A stretch of DNA of 64,000 bases, from NCBI RefSeq assembly GCF_050279675.1, contig NZ_JBNNUK010000004.1:204611-268610 (forward strand), given 5' to 3'. Under the pieces are notes generated by a model. It had not been told where the DNA came from and ran no database searches. It saw only the letters and a list, made by a program, of their open reading frames with translations. Position numbers and translations under genes: made by a program. Of this stretch, positions 33,078 to 43,158 are shown piece by piece (within the stretch, counting starts at the first letter, position 1; the number at the start of each line of letters is the position of its first letter). The DNA is from Viridibacillus sp050279675 (GTDB lineage: Bacteria > Bacillota > Bacilli > Bacillales_A > Planococcaceae).

Positions 33078-35789
33078 ATGGAATACATGCGCCCTAATCC
33101 CGATGCTATTTTAGCTAAGGTAAAAAGAAAGGAATCAAAAGAAGCATCGGGGAGCCTGAAGATATTTCTTGGGTATGCCGCTGGAGTAGGTAAAACGTAT
33201 TCAATGCTCGATACTGCTCATCAAGTAAAAAAGCTAGGATTGGATGTAGTGGTTGGCTATGTTGAACCACATCCCCGCCCAGAAACAGCTGCTTTGCTCG
33301 ACGGACTTGAGATAATCCCCACTAAAACAATTAACTATAAAGGAAAGATATTTGAAGAACTGGATATAGATGCAGTGCTTGAACGTCAACCTGATCTTGT
33401 ACTGATTGATGAACTAGCGCATACAAATGTACCAACAATGCGCCACTTAAAACGATTCGGTGATGTTCAAGAATTATTAGCAAAAGGAATTCATGTTTAT
33501 ACAACTGTTAATATTCAACATATTGAGAGTCTCCATGATTTGGTTGAAGAAATTACGGGTGTAAAAGTAAATGAACGTATTCCAGATTATCTGATTGATA
33601 ATGCAACACAAATTAAACTCGTAGATATTGAGCCTGATGATTTAATTCAAAGATTAAAAGAAGGCAAAATTTATCACACTCAACAGGCTGAAAAAGCCAT
33701 GCAACATTTTTTTCAAAAAGCTAACTTAATAGCACTCCGTGAAATAGCTTTGCGTAGGACTGCCGATACAATTGATTATCAGAAAACGCAGGAAAGCTGT
33801 TCACTGTTCCATACTTCTCAAATTGAGGAACATATTTTGGTAGGTATCAGCAGTTCACCTACAAATGCGAAAGTAATCCGAACTGCAGCAAGACTTGCTC
33901 AAGCCTTACACGGGAAATTTACTGCACTTTATGTACATAACAAAGATATGAAGGATGAAAACGAGGCTAATTCAGAGAGGTTACAACAGCATATTAAACT
34001 AACGGAGCAACTTGGAGGTCATATAGTGACTGTACAAGAAGATGATGTTGCTGCTGCGCTCGCCAATTATGCTCAAATGAGTGGTGTTACAAAACTCGTT
34101 ATCGGTAGAACAACTACAAAAAAACAGTGGTGGAGACCTAATTCTAAAATTGGCGATCGGCTCAACGAATTTGCGCCTAATTTAGCCATGTATATCGTAC
34201 CTGACCAAGAAAACGAATCATTGCGTTTCCCAGATGTACGACCACAACTAAAATTTAATTGGTATGACTTACTAAAAATGCTATTAGTTTTTAGCTTGGC
34301 ATCCTTAATTGGTTTGTTCTTTGCAAGAATAGGCGTAAGTGAAGCTAATATCATAACGATATACATTTTAGGTGTGTTAATACTTGCCATTTGGTCAACG
34401 AGTTGGGTGTTTAGCATAATTAGTTCATTGGTGGCCGTTCTTAATTTCAATTTTATATTCACTGAACCACGGTTCTCATTTGAAGCATACAACAGAGATT
34501 ATCCCATGACATTTTTGATCATGTTCATCTCTGGGATAATCACAAGCAGTTTGACTAGAAAAGTAAAAAAACAAGCTATCGGTGCCGTACAGAAATCTTA
34601 CCGAATGGAGGTTTTACTTGAGACTAACCGTAAGCTACAACAAGCAAAATCGTTAGAAGAAATTGTCACTGAAGGTATGTCACAGGTTGTTAAGCTTGTT
34701 GAAAAGCCAGCTATGTTTTTTGAGATAAACAATCAACAGATTATGAAAACATCATTTTTCCTTACGGATGTGATGACTAATTCGAAAAACAAAGAGTTGG
34801 AAAATCTATTTAATAATAGAAACGAGCGTGCTGTGGTGGCATGGGTTGCCAATAATAAGCAAGTAGCCGGTGTATCTACTGATACGTTTCCTGGAGCAAG
34901 TGCTTACTATTTACCAGTTCTTTCTGGTGATGACGTCAAAGGAGTAATTGGTATTATGTTGTCGAAAGAAACACCACTACCTGCCTTTGAACGACATATT
35001 CTGCATGCGATTATGAATGATTTTTCGTTCGCGATTGATAAATGGTACTTACAAAAATCCAATGAACAAGTAACACGAGAGGCCGAACTTGAACAAATGC
35101 GAGCAAACTTTTTACGTGCCATCTCCCATGATTTAAGGACGCCACTTACGAGTATTTCAGGTAATGCCGATATATTATTGACCAAAAGCGGCCAAATTGA
35201 CGATATGCAAAAAAAACAGCTATACCAAGATATTTACAGCAACTCAAAATGGCTTGTACAAATGGTGGAGAATTTGCTTGCTGTTTCAAAGCTAGATGAT
35301 GGGCAACTTGCGATTGAGATGCGACCAGAACTTGTTGAAGATATTATACAAGAGGCACTAATGCATGTAGTTCGTAATGAACATACACATCAAATTCATT
35401 ATCATGTCGAACCAGACTTGTTGTTCGCTGTGATGGATGCTCGACTTATCATTCAAGTGATTATCAATATTATTGATAATGCACTGACGTATACTCCAGC
35501 AGGAAGTGAGATTATCTTATCTGCAAAGGCGAAGGGAAACTATGTGCATATAAGTATTAGCGATAATGGACCTGGCATTGATGATGCTCTAAAAACACGA
35601 CTATTTGAGCCATTTACAATAGGAAAAAATTATCGTAGTGATAGCCGACGAGGTCTAGGACTCGGCTTAGCACTATGCCAAACCATCTTAAGAGTACACG
35701 ATAGTAAATTAACTGTTTCAGACAATGAACCAAAAGGTACCGTTTTTAGTTTTGTACTTCATAAAGGAGTTGTCAATGTCGATGAATAA
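33078..35789 (+). CDS. kdpD: Sensor kinase KdpD
   Basis: Kinase of 903 aa: the N-terminal KdpD domain with Walker A GYAAGVGKTYSMLDTA and VLIDELAHTN, a universal-stress domain (about residues 250-375), four clustered membrane helices (about 395-500), a GAF-like region, then HisKA H-box AISHDLRTPLTSISG and ATPase motifs NIIDNAL, DNGPGID and GLGLGLALCQ. It senses K+ limitation and osmotic stress and controls kdpFABC with KdpE. The ATG at 33078 is 7 nt after GAAGGAGGTG. It is divergent from kdpFABC. Confidence 0.96.
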   Translation: MEYMRPNPDAILAKVKRKESKEASGSLKIFLGYAAGVGKTYSMLDTAHQVKKLGLDVVVGYVEPHPRPETAALLDGLEIIPTKTINYKGKIFEELDIDAVLERQPDLVLIDELAHTNVPTMRHLKRFGDVQELLAKGIHVYTTVNIQHIESLHDLVEEITGVKVNERIPDYLIDNATQIKLVDIEPDDLIQRLKEGKIYHTQQAEKAMQHFFQKANLIALREIALRRTADTIDYQKTQESCSLFHTSQIEEHILVGISSSPTNAKVIRTAARLAQALHGKFTALYVHNKDMKDENEANSERLQQHIKLTEQLGGHIVTVQEDDVAAALANYAQMSGVTKLVIGRTTTKKQWWRPNSKIGDRLNEFAPNLAMYIVPDQENESLRFPDVRPQLKFNWYDLLKMLLVFSLASLIGLFFARIGVSEANIITIYILGVLILAIWSTSWVFSIISSLVAVLNFNFIFTEPRFSFEAYNRDYPMTFLIMFISGIITSSLTRKVKKQAIGAVQKSYRMEVLLETNRKLQQAKSLEEIVTEGMSQVVKLVEKPAMFFEINNQQIMKTSFFLTDVMTNSKNKELENLFNNRNERAVVAWVANNKQVAGVSTDTFPGASAYYLPVLSGDDVKGVIGIMLSKETPLPAFERHILHAIMNDFSFAIDKWYLQKSNEQVTREAELEQMRANFLRAISHDLRTPLTSISGNADILLTKSGQIDDMQKKQLYQDIYSNSKWLVQMVENLLAVSKLDDGQLAIEMRPELVEDIIQEALMHVVRNEHTHQIHYHVEPDLLFAVMDARLIIQVIINIIDNALTYTPAGSEIILSAKAKGNYVHISISDNGPGIDDALKTRLFEPFTIGKNYRSDSRRGLGLGLALCQTILRVHDSKLTVSDNEPKGTVFSFVLHKGVVNVDE

Positions 35790-36483
35790 ACGGATTCTTG
35801 TTATTGAAGATGATAAAGCTATTGGAAATTTGATTAAAATGACATTGAGTACGCAAGGCTATGAATACGATATTGCTATTGATGGTAAATCAGCATTGCA
35901 AAAGGTACTTTCAATACCACCAGATGTAATTATTCTAGATCTTGGCCTACCAGATATGGATGGCATTGAAGTGATTAATAAAATTCGTGGATGGTCCCAA
36001 ACTCCAATTATTATTGTCAGCGCACGAGGCGAGGAGCATGATAAAATTCACGCTCTCGATGCAGGGGCAGATGATTATGTAACAAAACCATTTAGCGTAG
36101 ATGAACTACTGGCTCGAATTCGGGTAGCACTTAGAAGAGTAAAAAAAGACAGTCTTCTAGATATGGAGCTTCCCATATTTATTAATGGCAATCTGAAAAT
36201 TGACTATTTAGCGAACACCGTATTTATTCGTGGAGAAGAAGTACATCTTACACCAATAGAGTATAAATTATTGGCTGTATTGGCAAAACATGTTGGAAAA
36301 GTATTGACCCACAATTTTCTATTGAAAGAAGTTTGGCAACAAGTATTACCATCTGATGTACCTAGTTTACGTGTTTTCATGGCAACTTTACGTAAGAAAA
36401 TTGAAGAAAATCCAGCAAACCCAAAGTATATTCAAACTCATGTACGTGTAGGATACCGAATGCTTAGATATGAGGACGAATAA
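35776..36483 (+). CDS. kdpE: Response regulator KdpE
   Basis: OmpR-family regulator of about 235 aa: receiver with IEDDKAIGN, phospho-acceptor in IILDLGLPDMDG, VSARGEE and TKPFSV, and a winged helix (LTPIEYKLLAVLAKH, then LRVFMATLRKKIEENP and VGYRML). It overlaps the kdpD stop by 14 nt, with AAAGGAG before the ATG at 35776 (ATG 35782 is also possible). It is followed by the shared palindromic terminator. Confidence 0.96.
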   Translation: MSMNKRILVIEDDKAIGNLIKMTLSTQGYEYDIAIDGKSALQKVLSIPPDVIILDLGLPDMDGIEVINKIRGWSQTPIIIVSARGEEHDKIHALDAGADDYVTKPFSVDELLARIRVALRRVKKDSLLDMELPIFINGNLKIDYLANTVFIRGEEVHLTPIEYKLLAVLAKHVGKVLTHNFLLKEVWQQVLPSDVPSLRVFMATLRKKIEENPANPKYIQTHVRVGYRMLRYEDE

Positions 36484-36536
36484 TGTAGAGAAAACATTTA
36501 ATCTATAGGCTAAGTTTTAGCATCTAATGCATTAAA

Positions 36537-36578
36537 AAGGCTATCTGATTAAGTAAATTTACTTAATCAGATAGCCTT
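36537..36578. terminator. Perfect 42-bp palindrome, bidirectional terminator
   Basis: AAGGCTATCTGATTAAGTAAA is followed directly by its exact reverse complement, with A-rich sequence on the left and CGCT on the right. It lies between convergent kdpDE and mrp operons and presumably terminates mRNA from both sides. The T-run is better for the leftward mrp transcript. Confidence 0.85.
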
Positions 36579-36600
36579 CGCTACCTAGAAAACTCAATTA

Positions 36601-36972
36601 CTAACTTCCCCTATTGCGCCCTTCAGGGAACAAGACCTCCTCAAGTTCATCATCACCCGAAGACTCCGATAACTCAACACCTGAGCGATACGCAGCACGA
36701 GTGATTAAATGTCCTGCTACAGGAGCTGTTAAAAACACAAATACAATCCCTAGTATTAAACGAACACTTATATAGCCTTCATGCGCCCAAAAGTATAAGA
36801 ACGCGCCAAGAAGCGATAGTAGTACAGCTAATGTTGAACTCTTCGTGGCTGCATGTGAACGAGTATACACATCTGGCAAGCGAAGCAAACCAAATGCGCT
36901 AATTAAACTCATCAGACTACCACCTAAGATCAATAACACACCTGCCCACTCAATGATTGGATTTACGTTCAA
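36601..36972 (-). CDS. mrpG: Mrp antiporter subunit G
   Basis: Subunit of 123 aa with three membrane helices, family motif GLLRLPDVYTRSHAATKSSTLAV, and a charged tail. It is the last gene of the seven-gene Mrp Na+(Li+)/H+ antiporter operon; the complex uses the proton gradient for Na+ extrusion and pH homeostasis. It overlaps mrpF by 23 nt. Length is normal. Confidence 0.94.
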   Translation of the reverse strand: MNVNPIIEWAGVLLILGGSLMSLISAFGLLRLPDVYTRSHAATKSSTLAVLLSLLGAFLYFWAHEGYISVRLILGIVFVFLTAPVAGHLITRAAYRSGVELSESSGDDELEEVLFPEGRNRGS

Positions 36973-37234
36973 CTATAGTACCCCTCTCTAGATATTTTGA
37001 AAATGCAATCGTCCCAATGAACGATAGAATCCCCAAAATCAAAATAACCTCTAGAAACGCCTTCGTCTTTAATACAATTGAAATAATCGCTATCATCGAA
37101 AGCAAATTAACACCAATCATATCAAGACCTACTACGCGATCTGGCATTGAAGGACCACGTAAAACTCTGTAAAACGCAACCATAATCGTCAATGCAAATA
37201 ATGTTAGTGAAATGAGTAATATCGTCTCCTTCAT
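36950..37234 (-). CDS. mrpF: Mrp antiporter subunit F
   Basis: Subunit of 94 aa, three helices, with YRVLRGPSMPDRVVGLDMIG, the MrpF signature. Its first base overlaps the stop codon of mrpE, indicating translational coupling. Normal length. Confidence 0.94.
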   Translation of the reverse strand: MKETILLISLTLFALTIMVAFYRVLRGPSMPDRVVGLDMIGVNLLSMIAIISIVLKTKAFLEVILILGILSFIGTIAFSKYLERGTIVERKSNH

Positions 37235-37716
37235 TAGCGTGTCACCTCCATAATAGCTTTCTCAAAGTTACCAATTGAACGTAGTACATCTGCTTTTGAC
37301 TTCTCCAAATCCATCGCATGAATGTAGAAAAGATCCCCTTCTGGCGATATTTCCATCACAACCGAACCAGGTGTCAGCGTTAATAAAATTGAAAGAGTCG
37401 TAATTTCCAAATCACCATTTAAGGCTGTTTTATATGTGAAAATCCCAGGCTTTATCTTCAACTTCGGACTACAAATCTGCTTCAAAACAAGCTCGCTAGA
37501 TAATAACAGTTCCCATATAAAAAGAAACAGCAATTTAATGAGTGCAAACAATCTTTTTAAGTAAAACTGAGTTCCAAAAAAGCGATGCATCAAATACAAT
37601 ATTCCGATCCCAACAACAAATCCCGTCATAAATGTGGAGAAATACGGGGCATCTTCATCTTTCAATAACATCCATAGCACCGCGATAAATATATTCAATA
37701 AAAACTGTGCGGGCAT
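37234..37716 (-). CDS. mrpE: Mrp antiporter subunit E
   Basis: Subunit of 160 aa: two or three N-terminal helices followed by a cytoplasmic domain containing LTLTPGSVVMEISPEGDLFY and IHAMD, conserved in MrpE. ATG 37716 follows GAGGTGAGACGTG. It starts 22 nt after mrpD. Needed for complex function in other bacteria. Confidence 0.93.
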   Translation of the reverse strand: MPAQFLLNIFIAVLWMLLKDEDAPYFSTFMTGFVVGIGILYLMHRFFGTQFYLKRLFALIKLLFLFIWELLLSSELVLKQICSPKLKIKPGIFTYKTALNGDLEITTLSILLTLTPGSVVMEISPEGDLFYIHAMDLEKSKADVLRSIGNFEKAIMEVTR

Positions 37717-37737
37717 CACGTCTCACCTCTTTCCTTC

Positions 37738-39219
37738 TTATTTTCCGCCGATCACTGCATCAATATAAATTGATGGGTTAGCTAAAGTGTTTGCCGCATC
37801 ACTTACATAACTGGACAACCCCTCTGCTCCAAAGCCTAGTGCAATCGTACAAATTGCAAATAATACAATTGGAGTAAGCATTCTTTTCGGCAAAGGCGTT
37901 TCATCTTCAATACTTATAATTGTTTCGCCAAAAATAGCATTTAAGAAGATACGTAATAAAGAATACAACACAACAACACTCGATATAAATGCCAGTGCTA
38001 ATAATACGTAAGAACCTGTCTCAATCAGTCCTTGTCCAATAAGTACCTTTCCTACAAAGCCGCTAAGAGGTGGAATTCCAGCAAGTGATATCATTACAAC
38101 AAAGAACATCCAACCAAAAACAGGGTAATTTCTTATCAAACCACTCATCTTGTCAAAGCGCTTCTCTCCAGTTAAATAAATCATCGTACCAGCCAGTAAG
38201 AACAGCATAGCCTTCGCTATCATATCGTGCATTAAATAATAAATAGCTCCTTCAAAAGCGGCTTCTGTCGAAACGCTAAGCCCAATTAATACAAAGCCCA
38301 CAGCAATCACAACATTATACGCAACGATTTGACGTATATCTTTATACGCTAAAGCCCCTAAACAACCAGCAATGATCGTCACCGCGGCCATAACTTTTAT
38401 GAGCATATGCGTCACTTCTGGCTGATGGATGAAAATAAGTGTGAACATGCGGAACAAGGCATATATCCCAACCTTAGTTAGAAGAGCTCCAAACAAAGCT
38501 GCTATAGCAGTAGGCGGCACACTATATGAACCTGGCAACCAGAAGAATAAAAGTAGACCAGCTTTTAATGCGAAGACAACAAGAAAAAGTAACGCAATTG
38601 TCGTCAAAATAGGATCTTGCCCAGCTTCAGCAACCCGTTCTGCTAAATGTGCCATATTCAATGTTCCTAATGTACCGTATAAATAAGCAAGTGCTACTAA
38701 GAAAAACCATGAAGCCAAAACATTTATCAGTACATATTTCAATGACTCACGTAGCTGTGCCTTTTCCCCACCAAGCGTAATAAGCACGTACGATGCCAAC
38801 AACATCACTTCAAAACAAACAAATAGGTTGAAAATATCACCTGTTAAAAACGACCCATTTATACCCGCTACTAGCAATAGCACGAACGGATAAAAAAACA
38901 TATTTTCCCGCTTCTCACCAATAGACGAAAATGCATAAAGCAAACAAATGGCTGTCACAATACTCGTTGTTAATACAAGTAACACAGCAAATGAATCTGC
39001 AACAAACAAAATTCCGAACGGTGGCTTCCAACCACCAAAATCAAGTCGCATAATACCCGTCTCTTGAATTCTTCCAAGCATTATCACACTCACAACAGCA
39101 ATTGCAACCATCGTCAACAGACTAATCACACGTTGTGTCTTTACATACGGACGTAAAAACACGAGTGTGATCCCAAGCATAATTGGTAAAATTAAAGGAA
39201 TTACTACAATGTTATTCAT
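37738..39219 (-). CDS. mrpD: Mrp antiporter subunit D
   Basis: Subunit of 493 aa with 14 predicted helices, homologous to NADH dehydrogenase subunits ND4/ND5 (proton-channel family): KAGLLLFFWLPGSYSVPPTA carries the key Lys, and YLMHDMIAKAMLFLLAG is conserved. ATG 39219 after GAGGGCCAGAGA gives the same length as B. subtilis MrpD; the frame extends upstream to 39258. It overlaps mrpC by 8 nt. Confidence 0.95.
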   Translation of the reverse strand: MNNIVVIPLILPIMLGITLVFLRPYVKTQRVISLLTMVAIAVVSVIMLGRIQETGIMRLDFGGWKPPFGILFVADSFAVLLVLTTSIVTAICLLYAFSSIGEKRENMFFYPFVLLLVAGINGSFLTGDIFNLFVCFEVMLLASYVLITLGGEKAQLRESLKYVLINVLASWFFLVALAYLYGTLGTLNMAHLAERVAEAGQDPILTTIALLFLVVFALKAGLLLFFWLPGSYSVPPTAIAALFGALLTKVGIYALFRMFTLIFIHQPEVTHMLIKVMAAVTIIAGCLGALAYKDIRQIVAYNVVIAVGFVLIGLSVSTEAAFEGAIYYLMHDMIAKAMLFLLAGTMIYLTGEKRFDKMSGLIRNYPVFGWMFFVVMISLAGIPPLSGFVGKVLIGQGLIETGSYVLLALAFISSVVVLYSLLRIFLNAIFGETIISIEDETPLPKRMLTPIVLFAICTIALGFGAEGLSSYVSDAANTLANPSIYIDAVIGGK

Positions 39220-39550
39220 TCTCTGGCCCTCGCAATCCTTCCAAGTCATCTGTTCCATTGGATTGATATGTGCGATACGCTAGTACCAAAACAAAAGCTG
39301 TCACAGCAAAGCTAATAACAATTGCTGTCAAAATTAATGCTTGTGGCAGAGCATCTGTATACGGAGCTTCAGCTTCTTTCAACAGCGGTACATTGCCCTT
39401 TTTTACGCCAGCAATTGTTAATATTAATAAATGCACTGCATGCGATAATACAGCAGTACCTAAAATCACTCGGATTAAATTTTTCGAGAGGATTAAATAC
39501 GTAGCGACTGTGATTAGCACACCGATTAATAAAATCATTAATGTTTCCAT
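39212..39550 (-). CDS. mrpC: Mrp antiporter subunit C
   Basis: Subunit of 112 aa, three helices, homologous to NuoK: YLILSKNLIRVILGTAVLSH and PQALILTAIVISFAVTAF. It begins 3 nt after mrpB. Normal length; part of the membrane antiporter complex. Confidence 0.94.
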   Translation of the reverse strand: METLMILLIGVLITVATYLILSKNLIRVILGTAVLSHAVHLLILTIAGVKKGNVPLLKEAEAPYTDALPQALILTAIVISFAVTAFVLVLAYRTYQSNGTDDLEGLRGPENE

Positions 39551-39553
39551 CGT

Positions 39554-39976
39554 CTACCCATCCTCACTTATACTTAAAATTATGGTCACAACGACACCAA
39601 TAACGGTCATTGCCACACCGGCTTCAAATAATACAACAGAGGCTAATTCCGTTTCACCAAAGATCGGTAATTTCAATTTCATAGCAGCCTGTGTCATAAA
39701 ATCTTTGCCGAAAATGACTGAGGCAAAACCCGTCCCTGTCGCTATCAACACGCCCAGTGCCGCAACTAATTTAAAATCAAACGGCATGCCTTTATGAACT
39801 GTCTCAATATCTGAAGTTAAGTACATTAAAACAATTGCAGATGCAAGTACTAGCCCCCCGATAAAACCTCCACCTGGAGAATAATGCCCTGAGAAGAATA
39901 GATAAACGGACAATGTCAAAATGATAAAGACGACAATTTTTGTTACCGTCCGTAAAATTACATCATTAATTTTCAT
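39554..39976 (-). CDS. mrpB: Mrp antiporter subunit B
   Basis: Subunit of 140 aa with four helices and the conserved SGHYSPGGGFIGGLVLASAI. In other bacteria the MrpB domain can be fused to MrpA; here it is separate. It overlaps the end of mrpA by 11 nt. Confidence 0.94.
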   Translation of the reverse strand: MKINDVILRTVTKIVVFIILTLSVYLFFSGHYSPGGGFIGGLVLASAIVLMYLTSDIETVHKGMPFDFKLVAALGVLIATGTGFASVIFGKDFMTQAAMKLKLPIFGETELASVVLFEAGVAMTVIGVVVTIILSISEDG

Positions 39977-42371
39977 TGTCTGTATCCTCCTTTCTCGCCT
40001 TCAGTTTTATCAGTGTATAAACTCCTAAGCCGGCAATAAAGAGAACAACCACTTCAAGCATCGTATCAAAACCACGGAAATCACCTAAAATCGTATTAAC
40101 GATATTGGCTCCGCCGGCTAGCTCGTATGCATTCTCAAAATATGAAGAAATTGAATCAAATTCATCATAGTACATAACAGCAAATGACATCACAACAACA
40201 AGCGCGCCTACTGCACCTGCAACTACTGCATTACTTATCTTCACTGATTTTGGAGAATCTTCTCGTTTCCATTCTGGTAAAAATGCAAAGCAAAGTAGAA
40301 ATAACACTGTCGTCACGGACTCCACAATAAGCTGTGTCAAAGCAAGATCTGGTGCTCTGAAAATAACGAAGAAAATGGATACACCGAAGCCAATAACCCC
40401 GTTTAATAAAGTAGCCGTTAATCGTGACTTCACAAAAAGCATAGATATGCCAGCTAACAACATCACAATGATTAACATCAACTCATAAATCTCAACAGGA
40501 GCATCATTTGCACTACTATACGCAAATCCACCACTAAATAAGAAATAACCTCCAACTGCTACAATGAAAAACAAATAGATATAAAGTACATATTTCCTTA
40601 ATGAACCCGTCATATAACTAGTTGTAACCTTATTTGAAACACGTTCTAGTCCCTCTAATAAATGCCTGAACAGCTCATTAAACGAAAAACGATATGGGAA
40701 TAAACGATACACAGGTTTCCACGTTTTTAATTTCCTGTACAACATTGCCCCCACAATAACGACTCCAATCGTCATGAGTAATTCCGTATTAATACCATGC
40801 CAAGCATGTATTTTAGGCGTAAGTACATCAGCAGGAGCAAATCCAGGATAAATACTTGCCATTGCAGGCTTCAAAATGTATTGACCAAGAACATTTGGAA
40901 AAATGAATATTCCTACAACAAGCACACATAAAATAATTGGAGAGACAAGCATTCCTATTGGTGCCTCGTGAATAGGTTTACCCTCACTTTTCTCATAAGG
41001 TTTACCGAAGAATGTTTTGAAGATGATAATCATGCAATATACAAAGGTGAAAATACTCGCTACCCATGCTACAACTGGGAATAAAACCCCTACGCTACTA
41101 ATTGAAAAGATATCAAGTTCTCGCATATGAACCGCTGCCCCAAAGAACATTTCTTTACTTAAGAATCCATTAAACGGTGGCATTCCAGCCATCGACAGAC
41201 TACCGATTACTGCGACCGTAAATGTTAGAGGCATTAATGACATCAAGCCTCCAAGCCTTCGCACATCACGTGTACCTAGCTCGTGATCCACTATTCCAAC
41301 CATCATAAATAATGCACCTTTAAAGGTTGAATGGTTTACTAAATGGAAAAGCGCGGCAAAAGTTGCCTGTGTATAAATAATAGTAGAGTCTGAATAACCC
41401 AGCTTAAAGGCGACTGAACCCATACCAAACAAACTCATAATAAGCCCTAATTGACTGACTGTTGAAAATGCGAGTAATGCTTTCAAATCCGTTTGTTTCA
41501 CCGCATTAAACGAACCCCAGAACATCGTCACAAGTCCAGCAACAGTCACAAGCCAAAACCAAATTGCATCTCCACCGAAAATAGGCGTTAACCGTGCAAC
41601 TAAGTATATTCCAGCCTTCACCATCGTAGCTGAATGTAGATATGCACTAACGGGCGTTGGTGCTTCCATCGCATCTGGCAACCATATATGGAATGGGAAC
41701 TGTGCAGACTTTGTAAATGCTCCAAACAATATTAATATCATTGCGGGAATAAACAGCTGATGATCCGTGAATTGACTTACATTACGTATGATTTCATGCA
41801 CACTATATGAACCGGTCATCATATGCAACATAATAAAACCAACAAGCATCGAAACGCCGCCAGTAACTGTGATGAGCATCGCTTTTTGCGCACCAGCACG
41901 CGAAGCTTTACGATGATGCCAAAACGCAATTAGCAGGAATGAAGACACACTTGTAAGCTCCCAAAAAGCGTACAATACCATCAAATTATCGGAAAATACG
42001 ACACCAAGCATAGCGCCCATAAAAAGGAGTAAATAGCAGTAAAAGTGTTGAAGGGATTCTTTAGCAGATAAATAGAAAATGGAATATAAAATAACTAAGC
42101 TACCTACACCAGTGATAAGAAGTCCAAAAATCATACTTAGACCATCTAAATATGTTGTGAAATTTATATCTAAAGAAGGTATCCAGTTATACGTATGAGA
42201 ATAAGTATTACCTTCCGCCACAAATGGAACTAAACGAACTAGCATTATAAAAATAATGACAGGTACAGCTAATACAAGCCAGCCTATATGTAGTTTTGTA
42301 AAACGCCTATATAGTATTGGAATAAGTATTGCCATCAAAAACGGTATTACAATTGCCAAATTTATTGTCAA
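39966..42371 (-). CDS. mrpA: Mrp antiporter subunit A
   Basis: Largest Mrp subunit, 801 aa, about 20 helices. The N-terminal part is ND5-like (ELTSVSSFLLIAFW, KSAQFPFHIWLPDAMEAPTP with the essential Lys, and LVNHSTFKGALFMMVGIVDH), and the C-terminal part contains the MrpA-specific APDLALTQLIVES region. The start is TTG 42371, 9 nt after AAGGGGG. First gene of the operon mrpABCDEFG; the length equals that of Bacillus homologues. Confidence 0.95.
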   Translation of the reverse strand: MTINLAIVIPFLMAILIPILYRRFTKLHIGWLVLAVPVIIFIMLVRLVPFVAEGNTYSHTYNWIPSLDINFTTYLDGLSMIFGLLITGVGSLVILYSIFYLSAKESLQHFYCYLLLFMGAMLGVVFSDNLMVLYAFWELTSVSSFLLIAFWHHRKASRAGAQKAMLITVTGGVSMLVGFIMLHMMTGSYSVHEIIRNVSQFTDHQLFIPAMILILFGAFTKSAQFPFHIWLPDAMEAPTPVSAYLHSATMVKAGIYLVARLTPIFGGDAIWFWLVTVAGLVTMFWGSFNAVKQTDLKALLAFSTVSQLGLIMSLFGMGSVAFKLGYSDSTIIYTQATFAALFHLVNHSTFKGALFMMVGIVDHELGTRDVRRLGGLMSLMPLTFTVAVIGSLSMAGMPPFNGFLSKEMFFGAAVHMRELDIFSISSVGVLFPVVAWVASIFTFVYCMIIIFKTFFGKPYEKSEGKPIHEAPIGMLVSPIILCVLVVGIFIFPNVLGQYILKPAMASIYPGFAPADVLTPKIHAWHGINTELLMTIGVVIVGAMLYRKLKTWKPVYRLFPYRFSFNELFRHLLEGLERVSNKVTTSYMTGSLRKYVLYIYLFFIVAVGGYFLFSGGFAYSSANDAPVEIYELMLIIVMLLAGISMLFVKSRLTATLLNGVIGFGVSIFFVIFRAPDLALTQLIVESVTTVLFLLCFAFLPEWKREDSPKSVKISNAVVAGAVGALVVVMSFAVMYYDEFDSISSYFENAYELAGGANIVNTILGDFRGFDTMLEVVVLFIAGLGVYTLIKLKARKEDTDNEN

Positions 42372-42448
42372 AAGTCCAAACCCCCTTGTTGCAGTATTCT
42401 AAAACTATGTGAATTTAAATTGAAATGGTGAACCGATGGAAAAATACA

Positions 42449-42472
42449 TACCATCAAATCAAGTGGCCAGAC
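42449..42472 (+). repeat. Diverged direct repeat, copy 1
   Basis: First of two 24-nt blocks that match at 19 of 24 positions. Positions 1-8 (TACCATCA) and the AAGT core are identical. The second copy is at 42859-42882. Confidence 0.35.
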
Positions 42473-42858
42473 TAAGGCCCCTATAGTGCTTTATTAATGA
42501 AAGAATGCAGAATTAGAGGTAAAACAATACGTGGTAAAAAACTAGTATTACATCTATTTAATATATATCCATGAAGATTATGGTGATAATATATTTAAAA
42601 GGATATAGCGAGATTACCTGTAAATTATACAATATTTTCTCGTTCATTTCACTTTTATGCCACTCAAATTATCATAATAGACAAACCTAACACATTAAAT
42701 AGTCATAAAATTGTTATTTTTCTTTGTCAAATTAATACAAAGAGGAATTTTAAATATTAATAAATCTGTATACTCTCTTATCCAAAGAGGTGGATCTCGT
42801 GTTATATTTTGCTAAACAAAAATCTTTACATATATGAGCACTTGACTATAAATGTGTG

Positions 42859-42882
42859 TACCATCATAATAAGTAGCCATAC
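42859..42882 (+). repeat. Diverged direct repeat, copy 2
   Basis: Second copy of the 24-nt block found at 42449-42472. Sequence around it no longer aligns well by eye, so the repeat may be chance or an old duplication. Confidence 0.35.
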
Positions 42883-43158
42883 GGATACATACTAGGTATT
42901 CGTGATTTTTTTTGATGAAACAGAGTCAACTCTAAAAGTGATAAATGACCGAGTAATACTATATGAGTAAAGAAACGTAGGATAAGTAATAAGACGAATA
43001 TTAAATATACTGGTAAACAAAGGTTTTCTGTATAAACTATTTGTGAAATCATTTCACTGACACAGTCTGGCATTTATATTCTTGCTTCAACTAATCATAT
43101 AAAATTTAGACGCTTTCATATAAAGGAACAAAATACTAAACACGAGGTGTGAACTGCC

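Larger units (their letters stand above)
42372..43158. other. Long non-coding gap with diverged direct repeat
   Basis: About 790 bases without a convincing gene between divergent mrpA and the stress-protein gene. Two 24-nt blocks at 42449-42472 and 42859-42882 match at 19 of 24 positions (TACCATCAxAxxAAGTxGCC...), 410 nt apart. A 69-codon leftward frame at 42864-43073 has one hydrophobic segment but no convincing start context; it may be a gene relic. The mrp promoter must lie near 42390-42450, but I cannot place it confidently. Confidence 0.4.

Noticed and set aside
42864..43073. 69-codon leftward frame with a hydrophobic segment
   Set aside because: There is no convincing ribosome-binding site or recognised family. 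I mention it only as a possible relic within the empty gap.
42400..43158. Possible ydaO/c-di-AMP or K+-related riboswitch before mrp or the stress-protein gene
   Set aside because: I could not find the conserved GGGGACAGAACCGGGUGGG-type core or a matching stem set.
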